Source: Aminicella lysinilytica (GTDB taxonomy: Bacteria; Bacillota; Clostridia; Peptostreptococcales; Anaerovoracaceae). Taken from it: a stretch of DNA of 64,000 nt. The translations under genes were made by a program, and so were the position numbers. Position 1 is the stretch's first letter. The number at the start of each line of letters is the position of its first letter. Below are positions 26,315-36,773 of the stretch, piece after piece. The notes beneath the pieces were generated by a model. That model ran no database searches. It had not been told where the DNA came from and saw only the letters and a program-made list of their open reading frames with translations. The stretch is taken from assembly GCF_004362975.1 (NCBI RefSeq), contig NZ_SNXO01000001.1, positions 42,100-106,099 on the forward strand, read 5' to 3'.

Positions 26315-26918
26315 GAAGGTAATAAAGTCAGCATTCGAATCCATGCTCTATGTGTGGGGACAGCTGCTGCCCGCGGGAGATGCCGCGGAAATATTCGATA
26401 TCAGCAAGGATGAAGCCATCGAGTACTTCGAGGAGCTGGCGGCTGAATACGAGCAGGAGGGCCGTGGTATACTCATACGCAGAGTCAACGATTCCTTCCA
26501 GTTCGTCACCAGAGGCGATAACGAGGAATTCGTCAGGAGGCTCTGTACGCCGGTTAAGATCAAGAAGCTGTCTCAGGCGGCACTTGAAGTCCTGGCGATT
26601 ATTGCTTACAGGCAGCCTGTAACCAAGGGCGAGATAGATTCGATCAGAGGCATCAAGTGTGACAGAGTCATAGAAGGCCTTATGAAGAAGGAATTGATCG
26701 AGGATCTCGGCAGGAGCGACGCCGTAGGCAGACCTGTGCTGTACGGCACCACAGATGCATTTCTTAAGAATTTCGGTTTCGAGTCCCTTAAGGACCTGCC
26801 GGAAATCGAGAATATAGAGGGTATCATCAATGTAGATGACGATACCGATGATGAAGTAGAAGATGATTCCAGACAGATCACTATTGAAATGGAGGGTGAA
26901 GATGTCCGAAATAATTGA
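26304..26918 (+). CDS. scpB: Segregation and condensation protein B
   Basis: 204 residues with two winged-helix parts. ALEVLAIIAYRQPVTKGEID near residue 92 and GRPVLYGTTDAFLKNFG near residue 145 are family signatures. It dimerises and binds ScpA in the condensin complex. The C-terminal 30 residues are acidic. It overlaps the next gene by 17 bp. Confidence 0.95.
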   Translation: MTSKKVIKSAFESMLYVWGQLLPAGDAAEIFDISKDEAIEYFEELAAEYEQEGRGILIRRVNDSFQFVTRGDNEEFVRRLCTPVKIKKLSQAALEVLAIIAYRQPVTKGEIDSIRGIKCDRVIEGLMKKELIEDLGRSDAVGRPVLYGTTDAFLKNFGFESLKDLPEIENIEGIINVDDDTDDEVEDDSRQITIEMEGEDVRNN

Positions 26919-27543
26919 AGTAGAATGCCCGAATTGCGGCGAGACCATCAAGGTCAATATGAATGAGTTCGTTGACGTAGTCGAGGATCCTGAGTACAAG
27001 GCTCAGATCATAGAGGGGGATTTCTTCCTCAACGAATGTCCCGGCTGCGGTGATGGAGTAATGGTGGAATACCCTGTAATGTACATGGATCCCAGCCGCA
27101 AGTTGAATGTATATATGGCGCCGGAGCACGAGGATGACATGCTGGAACAGCTGAACAGTCTGGATGTGCCTGATTCGGATCAGGACGAAGAGGCCGTTTA
27201 CAGGCTGACATCCTGCGGTCTGCAACTTATGGAGAAGATCCTCATTGCCGAGCGCAACAGAGACGACAGAGTCGTCGAGCTGTATAAGTTCGTTGTCTGG
27301 GACGATGTAAAGGAAGACTACCCGGACCTTGAAGAGGGCGACCTTTTGTTCATGTTCGACGACGACGAGGAATACCTGGTAGTGTGGCCTTCAGAAAACG
27401 AGGCCGGCGAGAAGCTTACCATACCTTTCGACGACAACCTTTATAATCAGCTGGCTTCAGACTACACAGAGGTCCTGGGTATACCGTCGAACAAGTACGC
27501 CGAAGTCGACCAGCGGTGGATAGGCGAGCGCTTTGAAAAGTAA
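26902..27543 (+). CDS. CpXC-domain zinc protein, unknown role
   Basis: 213 residues from ATG 26902, preceded by GGAGGGTGAAG. Residues 8-45 contain CPNCGETI and CPGCGDGV, the paired CpXC motifs that give the domain its name and probably hold zinc. The rest is acidic with many Asp/Glu, including a DDDEEYLVVWP strand region. No catalytic motif is seen. It sits between scpB and aroK with overlaps on both sides, suggesting co-expression rather than a shared function. Confidence 0.75.
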   Translation: MSEIIEVECPNCGETIKVNMNEFVDVVEDPEYKAQIIEGDFFLNECPGCGDGVMVEYPVMYMDPSRKLNVYMAPEHEDDMLEQLNSLDVPDSDQDEEAVYRLTSCGLQLMEKILIAERNRDDRVVELYKFVVWDDVKEDYPDLEEGDLLFMFDDDEEYLVVWPSENEAGEKLTIPFDDNLYNQLASDYTEVLGIPSNKYAEVDQRWIGERFEK

Positions 27544-28039
27544 TATCATACTCATAGGAATGCCGGCCTGCGGCAAAAGCACTGTCGGCGTTGTACTGGC
27601 CAAGACCGTGAACAAAGGCTTCCTGGACACGGACCTTCTCATACAACAAAGGGAAGGCAGGCGCCTTCAGGAGATCATCGATGCCGAGGGAAATGATTAT
27701 TTTCGCCGTGTTGAAAGGTCGGTGCTGATGGATTTCAAGGGCAGCGGTCAGGTAGTGGCTACAGGCGGCAGCGCCGTTTACTTCGACGATGCCATGGAAC
27801 ATTTCCGACGTGACGGCGTAGTTGTTTATCTGAAGGTTTCGCCTGAGAACATTCTGGATAGAATGAGCAATATCAGGACCAGAGGCATTTCCATGGACAA
27901 AGGACAGACTATAGAAGAGCTTTACCTGGAGCGGGCGCCGTTGTACGAAAAATACGCCGACATTACTGTCGACGCAGATGGCTGCACAGTGGAGCAGGTC
28001 ATAGAAAAAATAGTTTATTCCAGCAGTTTCTTAATATAG
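27533..28039 (+). CDS. aroK: Shikimate kinase
   Basis: 168 residues from a TTG start at 27533 that lies inside the end of the previous gene; no better start precedes the P-loop. The Walker A loop GMPACGKSTVG is at residue 9, followed by FLDTD (shikimate-binding Asp) and ATGGSAV near residue 77. It phosphorylates shikimate in aromatic amino-acid synthesis. It ends the mtnA-scpAB transcript. The 169 bp downstream hold only a weak GCAGTCA/TGACTGC hairpin near 28173-28199. Confidence 0.85.
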   Translation: MKSNIILIGMPACGKSTVGVVLAKTVNKGFLDTDLLIQQREGRRLQEIIDAEGNDYFRRVERSVLMDFKGSGQVVATGGSAVYFDDAMEHFRRDGVVVYLKVSPENILDRMSNIRTRGISMDKGQTIEELYLERAPLYEKYADITVDADGCTVEQVIEKIVYSSSFLI

Positions 28040-28208
28040 TACCTGTTTAAAAGCCGCTGATGAAATGACGTCACGATTTGAAGCAACTGAATAAAATGTT
28101 CTTTGATTGTTACAACTAATTTCAACACAGTTACAATCATCAGGAAGCAGAATGCAAGTGTGGGGAATAAACGGCAGTCAAGTGCTCAGCCGATATGACT
28201 GCAGGCGC

Positions 28209-31200
28209 CTATGAAATATCTATATGGTATATTGAAGCGTCAGCATCGTTGCCGGTAATGGCCTTGAAGGCGGTGGTATAGTCGGAGAGCTGCTTCTGAT
28301 GCTTTTGGTTGATGTCTTCGGTATCCGCATCAGTTTTATAGTCTATTATGTGCCAGGCGTTGCACTTCGGATATACTACATCGATTACACCGTTAAGTAT
28401 CACGGCGTTCTCTTGAGCTAAGCAGAAGGGGAGTTCGCAGAAGACCTCATCTGCGGCCAGCAGTTCTGTGAGAATATCATGGGGCACGGAGCCCTGCTGC
28501 GGGTAACCGCCGCTCCTGGTAGTTTTTGCCACTTTTCTCAGGAGGTCTGTGTAATAGCTATCGTCTGTTCCGTAGTCATTTGAAATCTCTTTTATCAATA
28601 GTTCTACATCGACAGTGTTGGCGGAAGAAACCAGAACCTCCATTAGCCTGTGCACTATGGTTCCGGTCAGGGCCGGATCATGGCGCAGGTTCCTGTTTTC
28701 AGGCGAAGCTTTGCTCATGAGCGGCGTATCGCTGGGACGGTCTATGGTGTAACTAGGCGCAAAAGGCGCATTATTGAATAATACGCATTCTTTAGTTGCC
28801 TTCTTATAGAGATCGTCGGAATCCACGATTATTTCTTCTACAGCTTCAATTTGTTGTTTCTTTACCAGGTCGTAGATATCTCTTTCTGTGGATCGGAGAA
28901 GGGGAGACCACATGCTGCCTTCGTACGGCGTCCCATCGGATTTGATACAATCGGCAATAATAAGCGCGTTAGCGGCCCTGGTTGCAGCAACATAAATAAG
29001 CCTGTCATTTTCCCTATGCAGTGCGCTTTCCTCTTTGATTTTCTCTGATGGGAATGAGTTGCTTTTCAGTGTGTTGATCTTAAATATCCATCCCTGTGGG
29101 GCCTTATCTGTATAATTTGTTCTGTAGTCTGCGTGTAGCCGTCTTTCAGCAGGATCTGCCAGGATCACGACAGGCGCTTCCAGGCCTTTGACTTTATGAA
29201 GATTTGCTATGAGGACCCTGTTTGTATCCGGAAGGAGTTGGAGACAGCGTTCTTCACCGGAGTCATTACTGATAAGGCTATGCAGAAATTCCGCGCCTTG
29301 TCTGATTGATGTAACATCGCCGGATATTTCCGCGCTGCGTAGCAACTCAAGAGCGAAGAATACATACTCCGCATTATGTGTGCCTGTGCAGGCGAATATA
29401 CGATTCTCCTCGAGAAGCATAGTAAACACCGCGGCCGGCGATATAGTGAGCGCCATTGCGTGGTAATCCCCCAGGCTATCCTTTGTTATATCACAAGCGG
29501 AAAGATAGCACGCCGCGAAGAGATTTTTCTTATCAAAGGGATCGGCAACAGCTGACATGAGATGTGAAACAGCAATCAGGGCCGGGCATTGACCAAACAA
29601 TACTTCGCCTTCGATCCTGAAGGGTATGCCAGTATCGGAAAGGGCGTTCATATATTCAGAAAGGTGCCCTTTACCAGGCGTGATCACCATGAAATCCCTA
29701 TACTCAAGTTTCCTGGGAAGACTTGCTACGCTGTTTCTATCCTTATCCTGGATGGTCATGGCGGGATCATTCATGATGTCTGATATTATTCCTGCTACAA
29801 CAGAAGGATCAGAGTTATTCTCTCTTTTATAGGAGTAGGTGACCCTGTATTTATAAGCGCCGCTCAGAGTGGCGGAGCAGGGCGATTCTTTCATCAGGGG
29901 TATCGGATCGAACTTGCTTTGGTTGGCGTTATTATCAGGAAGCAAGTCTGTGAATACATCGTTGAACCAGGCGCACATAGTATCTGACGACCTGTAATTA
30001 CGTGTCAGATGTAAAACTTCACCGACAGATGGATCATCAAACAGCGTCCGTACTTTTTGGAATGAAGTTATGTCTGCGCTTCAGAATCTGTAAATAGATT
30101 GCTTAGGGTCGCCGACAATGAAAAGTGAGCCGGGCCTTGGCTGGCATTTCTCCCAGTCGGCCACAGGCTTCTGCCCCGTAAGATAGAAAAAAATCTCCGC
30201 CTGCATTGGATTCGTATCCTGGAATTCATCTATCAGAAAATAGCTGTGTCTCTCATATATGTGGTGAATAAGCTTCCCGTCGTCGGTCGCGTCCTTCTTC
30301 AGAAGGTCACGCAGACAGATAAGATAATCGGAGAATGTCATAGCACCTTCACTTCTCAGAGTTGCTGAAATTTCTGGCATTGCAGGAACTACAAAATCCA
30401 TGAGAACCGAAAATCGATACCCATCTAATTTATTCAGCATAAGCGGATCTTCATCACTGTTGATTTCATACCAGGTGAGTTTGTTTCTGGTCAGGTGAGG
30501 GCTGAGGAAATGCTCATGGTTTATCCCAAGCGTTGCAGGATCGAATTCGGGTATTACCTTGAGCCCTTGCAGTTGCTTCAAAGCATATACCACTGATTCC
30601 AGGTTGTAATTCCATGACGAGAAGATAGTACGGGAGTTCTCCCTCAGGTATGTCCATGCTGCTATGGAGTTTTTGTTTCTATCATAACTGAGCTCCTCAT
30701 GGTCTGAAAGATATTGCAGAAACTCTATAAGTTCTGTGCGCTGGCTCCCAAATGCTATATCTGGTTTGGATGCCGGTGGCTTCTGATATTTGAAATCAAC
30801 ATTAGCATTTGACGAGATGATCCTCACGGTGCCTTGGAAAAAATCTTCTGCATTGAAGAAGTAGCCATTCAGACGCGCACACTTCTTCTGCAGATCATCA
30901 CTGTAGTCTCCGCTTTGAATACGTGAATATACGCGGCGGTATTTGGCCGTGATGCTTGTGTCATCCAGTACTGCCGCATCCGAAGGGATACCGGCTTCCG
31001 CTGGATGTTCTGATATTACCATGTTACAAAAAGAATCGATCGTACCCATGAAGCATAGGTCAATGTCTTTCACAGCTGCCCTGGCATATTCGGAATCGGA
31101 CTCCGAAAGTTTCTTCTGGAATCTGGCGTAGAATTCGCCTGCGGCCGCTTTCGTAAAAGTGATGGCGCAGATCTTTCCAATATCTATGCCGCCTTCCACC

Positions 31201-31328
31201 ATGGCTACCATGCGGTCTACCAGCATACTTGTCTTTCCAGAACCCGCGCCGGCTTCAACGAAATAATTCGAGTGTATATTTTCACGTATCTTAGCGCGTG
31301 ATGCCTTATCTCCGTCATTGTTAATCAT
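28209..31328 (-). pseudogene. addA: addA-like helicase/nuclease subunit interrupted by an in-frame TGA
   Basis: One reading frame of 1040 codons from ATG 31328 to 28209, broken only by TGA at 30083-30081 (codon 416). The first half has Walker A EAGAGSGKTSMLV near residue 27, ITFTKAAAGEF, and FQDTNPMQAEIF (motif II, DExx-like). The stop falls right after GDPKQSIYRF, where UvrD/AddA proteins read on with R-x-AD; here the frame continues SADITSFQKV, so an arginine CGA has most simply become TGA. The second half has further helicase motifs and the C-terminal RecB-type nuclease residues GVIDVVYP and IIDYKT. The start overlaps the addB end (ATGATTAA). It may be a recent nonsense mutation, a sequence error or a read-through codon. 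Confidence 0.85.
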
Positions 31329-33828
31329 TCTCTGTATCCTCCGGCCATATGTATATATCCGACATCTGGCAGTAATTGCAGTTGTTATCACTGGCTCTGC
31401 GAGGGAAATCGTTGCCACTTACAGCAGCCGCGAATTCTTCCATTTTCTTATCCAAAGCTGTTCTCATTAAATCATCATACCTGCATGGTATGGTCAGACC
31501 ATTACGCAGATATCTGTATTCGCAACGATCTACGGGTATACCCTTCTGTTCGCATAGCCATGCGTAGATTACTATCTGCAGGCAGGTGTCGATGTCATCC
31601 TTAACATGGTCCATTTTTCTTTTTGTCTTGAAATCCACAATCAGATATTTTCCATCTTTATCTTTTTCAACTCTGTCGGGGTATCCGTGAAGGCTCACGC
31701 CGCTGGGGTGAACATGCATATACTTATCTTCTGCAGAAACCACCACATTGCCCGGATCCTGCCGAAATGCCGACTCCATCATCTCCAGAAAATCTTCTTT
31801 TGCTTTAGCTGCGTCATCTGCGTGCAGCGGCGGCCTTTGTACAAGTCTGTCATCGAAGGCATTCTCGCACGCGTCGAGAAATTCCGACTTCGTCATTTTT
31901 GCCGAGGCGAGATACTCCATCAATGAATGCGCAAGGATTCCGATATCGGCAGGGCCGAGTACTGTAAATGGGTCATCTGTTTCGTTCTCAGGTATGCCGG
32001 CGATATATTTCAGGTAGAACCGTCGTGGACACTGAAAGAATACATCCAAATCCGACGGTGACCATTTGCGGTCTAGGATTCCGTCCGTGCCGGGCATGGT
32101 TGCGTAAACAGGCGCAAAAGATGTCATGCGGCCTTCGTTGTATGCCTTGGCCATATATCTGACATTGGACAGTTTGTCATCGAAGTATTGTACGTGTTTG
32201 ATGGCATTATTGAAATCGTCCATTGTACATTTAGGGTGTTCGAGTTCATAATATGTGAAAAGAACGGAAGATGGATTATGTTCCTTCAGCTCTGACAGGT
32301 CGTACCCTGAATATGACAGCCTTGGACTGATGCCGAGACTGGAAGCCAGTGACAAAAGGTCGGTCAGGCTTTGCTTATTTTGCTTAATATGATTTCCCGA
32401 TGTCGGCGCGGTAGAACTGTCTGCAAATGTAGTTAGCTCATCGTCCAGCAGCAGGTGGTTTTCTGCTGGCGTTCCCGGGAATTCGTCCGCTGACAATCCG
32501 CACACAAAGAGATGCTCTCGCAGTGATGAAATGGCGCCGGTGATGGACGTAATGTGGAGAGAGCCTTCCTTGCTGACTTCTGAGCCTATGGATTCCCTGA
32601 GAATGTCAGGTGTTATGTCGCTTACATCAGCATTCGGAGCATACATGGTATATGTACTGATCAAATCGGTAATTACGCTGACTGCAGATATATCCATCCG
32701 CACGAAGGGTCCTTGCCGGATGGCAGAATACTTTCGAATAAATCCCGTAATGCCTGACTCGAATAGGCATCCGACTTTATTAAGAATATCCGGCCCGCCG
32801 CAGGCGTTGATTTTTGCAACATTCGTTTTGTTGTCAAAAGATAAACGCAGATTGCCTGCCATCTTCACTATGCTTTCGATATGAGCTCTGTCGAGTGGGT
32901 AGTCGGGGCCCAGTTCCTTTGCCAGGGCCTTTCGGTTGAAGGACTCAGAAAGAAAAATGTTCCGCAGTGCGTCTATGCCATGATATCCGTCAGTATCCCA
33001 TAGATGTATCAATTGCAATAATCTGGCCGGTTCGGAATTGGTGATGGCGATTCCTGATCCGTATGTAACGGGGATATTATAATTACGAGATATGTCGAAT
33101 AATATTTGGGAATATGCTAAAGAATCTGCGCAGGCTATGGTGCATTTATCAAGTGGGATATTGTTTTCAAGTATTTCAGTGATGACATGTTCCACTTCAT
33201 TTACAGCGCCGTAACAGTTTGTGTATGTCAGATCTTTAATAGATTTCTGATTTACCTGGAACAGGTCAGCGATGCTGAGCTCGGACGCGCGGCCCGAAGA
33301 CAGCTGAAGAATGAGTTCCTTCTCAAGGGGAGTCAGAGGGAACTCTCGGATGTATATAAAATCCGCATCAAAGGGACTGGCTGTTTCCATGGCTCTTCTG
33401 ATAAGACTGATACTGTCAATCTTACGGGATTCTTCATATGTAGAAATGTATCTGTCATAAACTTCTGCAATGGCAGTATTCTTATGGCGGAAAACACTTT
33501 TGGAAAGGTATGTGTGGATCGTAGATGCTTCCTCGCTGGTAACCAGACTGCGTATATCGTAAAGGGCCGCAGAGAGCTTCTCTGCATCCACATATGATGC
33601 AGCCGAGAAGTAGGGTATATCATTTAAAAAGGAACTGATGACAGAAGGCTCCTCCTGCCTCGTGAGGAATTCTTCCGTAGTAGATATTCCAAAACGTTCC
33701 AGCGCTGCTTCAGAAAGTTCAACAGCGTTCATGAAACGGGTGCCGATCGTATTGACTCCGAATCTTGCCAGAGTGCGTAACATCTCAGTTTCGCCTATGC
33801 CCGGCGCAAGGATAATTCTTTCTCGCAT
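31321..33828 (-). CDS. addB: AddB-like (helicase-exonuclease subunit B) protein
   Basis: 835 residues from ATG 33828, which follows AAAGGAG. The N-terminus RERIILAPGIGETEML lacks a Walker A motif. The C-terminal half carries the AddB nuclease domain: FFQCPRRFYLKYIAG near residue 606, LIVDFKTKRK near residue 745, and cysteines near the end (NCNYCQMSD) that, with the earlier cysteine, would hold the iron-sulfur cluster. AddAB processes double-strand ends for recombination and degrades unprotected DNA. At 835 residues it is shorter than B. subtilis AddB (about 1170), nearer RexB in lacking the ATP motif. With addA broken, its function in this strain is uncertain. Confidence 0.8.
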   Translation of the reverse strand: MRERIILAPGIGETEMLRTLARFGVNTIGTRFMNAVELSEAALERFGISTTEEFLTRQEEPSVISSFLNDIPYFSAASYVDAEKLSAALYDIRSLVTSEEASTIHTYLSKSVFRHKNTAIAEVYDRYISTYEESRKIDSISLIRRAMETASPFDADFIYIREFPLTPLEKELILQLSSGRASELSIADLFQVNQKSIKDLTYTNCYGAVNEVEHVITEILENNIPLDKCTIACADSLAYSQILFDISRNYNIPVTYGSGIAITNSEPARLLQLIHLWDTDGYHGIDALRNIFLSESFNRKALAKELGPDYPLDRAHIESIVKMAGNLRLSFDNKTNVAKINACGGPDILNKVGCLFESGITGFIRKYSAIRQGPFVRMDISAVSVITDLISTYTMYAPNADVSDITPDILRESIGSEVSKEGSLHITSITGAISSLREHLFVCGLSADEFPGTPAENHLLLDDELTTFADSSTAPTSGNHIKQNKQSLTDLLSLASSLGISPRLSYSGYDLSELKEHNPSSVLFTYYELEHPKCTMDDFNNAIKHVQYFDDKLSNVRYMAKAYNEGRMTSFAPVYATMPGTDGILDRKWSPSDLDVFFQCPRRFYLKYIAGIPENETDDPFTVLGPADIGILAHSLMEYLASAKMTKSEFLDACENAFDDRLVQRPPLHADDAAKAKEDFLEMMESAFRQDPGNVVVSAEDKYMHVHPSGVSLHGYPDRVEKDKDGKYLIVDFKTKRKMDHVKDDIDTCLQIVIYAWLCEQKGIPVDRCEYRYLRNGLTIPCRYDDLMRTALDKKMEEFAAAVSGNDFPRRASDNNCNYCQMSDIYIWPEDTEND

Positions 33829-33867
33829 AATGATACTCCTTTGAATGAGCGTAGCTAATATACCTGT

Positions 33868-33876
33868 ATTGTAGCA
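33868..33876 (-). promoter_or_regulatory. Extended -10 promoter of addBA
   Basis: TGCTACAAT on the minus strand, about 40 bp before the addB start. The rest of the interval up to 34172 (about 300 bp) is AT-rich; it holds no gene I can support, only a distant CCCTATATA/TATATAGGG pair (about 33979 and 34109). Confidence 0.45.
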
Positions 33877-34172
33877 CATTTAAAAAAATTCAAAAGCGGC
33901 AGCTATGATCTCCTCAATAGCATGGACTATTACTGGTGGATTGCATAAAAACGATAGTGCAGCTCTATTTATATTTATACCCTATATAGTGTGCGGACCA
34001 AGATATGGGAATTTATGGGATGAAAATCTGTTATTTTATGGAATTTATCTGTATTTTTTTTGGAAAGCCACCCACAAAAAAGAGGGATTTACGATTTTAA
34101 AATCCATTATATAGGGAGGGGCACTGTTTGATATTATGATAAGGTAAGGTAGATGAGACAGGAGGTACTATC

Positions 34173-34292
34173 ATGAAGAAGGAAACAAAAACTCTTACAA
34201 TAACTCTTATACTATCGATTCTGGATATTTTATTGACCATAATCGTAGAGGAGTTAAATTATCTTGAGGATCTTAAATATAGACATTATTAA
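34173..34292 (+). CDS. Small single-span membrane peptide
   Basis: 39 residues: Lys-rich start (MKKETK), a hydrophobic stretch TLTITLILSILDILLTIIV and an acidic/polar tail. A strong AGGAGG site lies 7 bp before the ATG, which is the main evidence for translation. It precedes the PolC-like gene by about 30 bp in the same direction and may share its transcript. No family is recognised; small toxin-like peptides have this layout, but nothing else supports that. Confidence 0.5.
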   Translation: MKKETKTLTITLILSILDILLTIIVEELNYLEDLKYRHY

Positions 34293-34324
34293 GTACAACA
34301 AATGTCTGGAAAGGAGACCAGTTT

Positions 34325-36427
34325 ATGAATACAAGAGATAATATGATGCGAGTAGAATTGCATTGCCGCACTATATGCGGCGAGAAAGATGGCGCTATCA
34401 GTGTCAATGAGTTGATAAGACATGCCATAAAGAACAGGGTAACAGCAGTCGCCATCACTAACCATGCTTCAGTCAGCGATTTCCCCAGAGTCTGTCGAAT
34501 GCAACAGAAGTATTACAATAAAGGGAAATTTGTTAAAGTCATATATGGCATAGAGGCAAATATAGCTGACGATTCTACTTCAGCCCCTCCGTCAGTGTGG
34601 CCTGTATTTCACGCAACGATACTCATTTCTAAAGAGGAAGGCAGAAAGAATCTGTACGCGCTCATATCAGATTCTGCGACTAAGTACCTGGATGAGGGCC
34701 AGCGGATAATCCCTAAAAGCGAATTGAATAAGAAGCGGGAAGGCCTGCTGGTGGGCTCCGGTTGCTCAAAAGGGGAGATGTATCAGGCAATGCTCAGGGG
34801 TGTTGATAAGCAGGAGATTGATAACATCGCAGGGTTTTATGATTATCTGGAGGTACAACCGCCGAAGAATGATATGAAGGATGTTGAAGGCCCTGAGAGA
34901 ATCAAAGAGATCATCAGGATGATCACGGAATCAGGTGATCGATGCGGGATACCTGTCGTTGCTACCGGAGATGTGCATTCATTACATTTACAATCTACTG
35001 AGGGGATGCTGGATGCGTTTTCTTTCCTGGGTGAGGATAAAGCCGATGAAATCGTTATATGTAATTCGAATAAGATAGCTGAAGCGTGCGATATAATACA
35101 GCCTGTTGCGGATATAGTGGATTCACCGGTAATACCAGGAAGCGAGAAGTACAAAGAGGGCATTGACTATGATTCAGCCATAGAAGACGCGGATACGCCA
35201 ATGGTAAGAGAGCTTGCCTGGAAAGCCGCTCATGAGATGTACGGCGATGTTTTGCCTGACTTTATCGAGGACAGACTAGCGAAAGAGCTTGGATGCATGA
35301 TATTTCAGTGCAGTGAGAAGTCGTTCCTGATTGCCGCAATGATCGCAGAGAAATCAAGGGAGCTGGGATATCATATGGGCTATCGTGGCTGTCTGGGGGC
35401 GAGTCTGATCGCTTATTTTCTCGGCATCACTGATGTAAACCCGTCAAAGCCTCATTACCATTGCCCGGATTGTCACCATACTGATGACCGTTATATTGCC
35501 ACTCGAGGCATATGCCTCGACTTAGTCAGCAGACTTTGTCCGGATTGTAAAAAACCTATGGAGAAAATCGGATTTAATATCCCCTATCAGACATTGTTCA
35601 GGGAAGATGGGGGACGCGCTCTGGACATGGAGCTCACCGTTGCTCCTGAGATATACGATGAAATAATTACTTACCTTGAGGAAGCCTTTGGTAAAGGGAA
35701 TGTATGTCAAAGCAGTACTATGGTTGTTTCAGACGATAACGCGAACGTCTGGTATAAGGATCCTCGTATAGCTAAATTGATTGTGCTCGGAAAGAATGTA
35801 GATATAAATGAGATCACGCCTGTTACAGGTTATGATGAACTCTCATCGCTTCCGGTAATGGAGTTCCGCGATACCGATCTGCCCAGATCCACCGTAAGGT
35901 TTGGCTTGATCTGCGATTCAGCATTATCATATCCCGCTGCTGAACATGAACAAGTAAGCGGACGTGTTTCCAAGATCATAAACGAGTATGATCCTCAGAC
36001 TTTTGCGGGGGCTTTCGCGGCCTGCGCCCTGGCTCATGATTCAGGGGCATGGGAGAATAACGCCCAGGAACTTCTGGATTCCGGAGAAGCCACGCTGGAA
36101 ACTGTTATTTCGACCAGAGATGATGTGTTTAATGATATAGTCCGCGAAGCTGATATAAGCTGCATCAAGGGGCTTGATGCATATGCGGGGATAGAGGACT
36201 ATGTGGATATGGAGGATGTAGCTGCCAGCATAATGGAAGTCGTGTTCAAAGGGCTGCCTCTTACGCCGGACATGAAGGAGATAGTCAGACGTTCCAAATT
36301 GCCTGAATGGTATCTCAGGTCACTGGAGAATATCGAATTCTTATTCCCTAAGGCTCACATAATCGAAGGGTATGCGCCATATTTGAAATATCGCAGAGAA
36401 CATAATGAAGACAAGAGCTTCAAATAG
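34325..36427 (+). CDS. Degenerate PolC-like protein (PHP plus polymerase core fragment)
   Basis: 700 residues, about half the length of PolC (about 1430). It aligns by eye to the middle of PolC: PHP part (1-220) with RVELHCRT, AIAITNHASVSDFP and VVATGDVHSL; core with GYRGCLGASLIAYFLGITDVNPSKPHY near 355; a zinc knuckle CPDC...CPDC near 380-410; and the terminal PEWYLRSLENIEFLFPKAH near 660. Key residues differ: the PHP HxH is HCR, ITDH is ITNH, and the palm DIDLNF motif is LDMELT. The exonuclease, N-terminal and final C-terminal domains are absent. It is probably not an active polymerase; a structural, regulatory or defence role is possible. AAGGAG precedes the ATG. Confidence 0.7.
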   Translation: MNTRDNMMRVELHCRTICGEKDGAISVNELIRHAIKNRVTAVAITNHASVSDFPRVCRMQQKYYNKGKFVKVIYGIEANIADDSTSAPPSVWPVFHATILISKEEGRKNLYALISDSATKYLDEGQRIIPKSELNKKREGLLVGSGCSKGEMYQAMLRGVDKQEIDNIAGFYDYLEVQPPKNDMKDVEGPERIKEIIRMITESGDRCGIPVVATGDVHSLHLQSTEGMLDAFSFLGEDKADEIVICNSNKIAEACDIIQPVADIVDSPVIPGSEKYKEGIDYDSAIEDADTPMVRELAWKAAHEMYGDVLPDFIEDRLAKELGCMIFQCSEKSFLIAAMIAEKSRELGYHMGYRGCLGASLIAYFLGITDVNPSKPHYHCPDCHHTDDRYIATRGICLDLVSRLCPDCKKPMEKIGFNIPYQTLFREDGGRALDMELTVAPEIYDEIITYLEEAFGKGNVCQSSTMVVSDDNANVWYKDPRIAKLIVLGKNVDINEITPVTGYDELSSLPVMEFRDTDLPRSTVRFGLICDSALSYPAAEHEQVSGRVSKIINEYDPQTFAGAFAACALAHDSGAWENNAQELLDSGEATLETVISTRDDVFNDIVREADISCIKGLDAYAGIEDYVDMEDVAASIMEVVFKGLPLTPDMKEIVRRSKLPEWYLRSLENIEFLFPKAHIIEGYAPYLKYRREHNEDKSFK

Positions 36428-36440
36428 GAGGATAGATATT

Positions 36441-36773
36441 ATGGCTAAAATAGGACCGTTCTTTTTCATTCAGCATAAGCTGATTTACAATGCCTGCTCT
36501 CTCGAAGAAGGGAGGGAGCAGGCTGATAAGCTGGATAATTCGTATAGTCATGAAAGCCTCTACGATGACAATTACAGTACAGGTGATTATATCGATTATC
36601 CGAGAGGCCGCGTGGTCTGGGACCAGACCAATACTTGCGCTGTAATCTATATCGACCGGTGCATAAACAACAAGTCGGTACTTGATGAAATCATCAAAGC
36701 CTTTGACCTGAGCGAATACGTAGTCGAGTACGATATACATTATCACTGCAGAGAGTGCTTGCTATTTAACTAA
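36441..36773 (+). CDS. Conserved hypothetical protein, 110 residues
   Basis: Starts at ATG 36441 after AGGAGGATAG, 13 bp past the PolC-like stop, so co-transcribed. It begins KIGPFFFIQHKLIYNACSLEEG and includes YIDYPRGRVVWD, AVIYIDRCI and HYHCRECL near the end. The dense pattern of aromatic, His and Cys residues suggests a compact conserved cytoplasmic domain, perhaps metal-binding. I cannot name the family. No membrane segment or signal. Confidence 0.7.
   Translation: MAKIGPFFFIQHKLIYNACSLEEGREQADKLDNSYSHESLYDDNYSTGDYIDYPRGRVVWDQTNTCAVIYIDRCINNKSVLDEIIKAFDLSEYVVEYDIHYHCRECLLFN

Noticed and set aside
28209..31328. Two separate genes for the halves of addA
   Set aside because: The halves are in the same frame with one stop codon between, and the residues on both sides of the stop match one continuous helicase motif.
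33905..34114. 69-codon hydrophobic reading frame
   Set aside because: No ribosome binding site, irregular composition, and it lies in AT-rich intergenic DNA where such frames are expected by chance.
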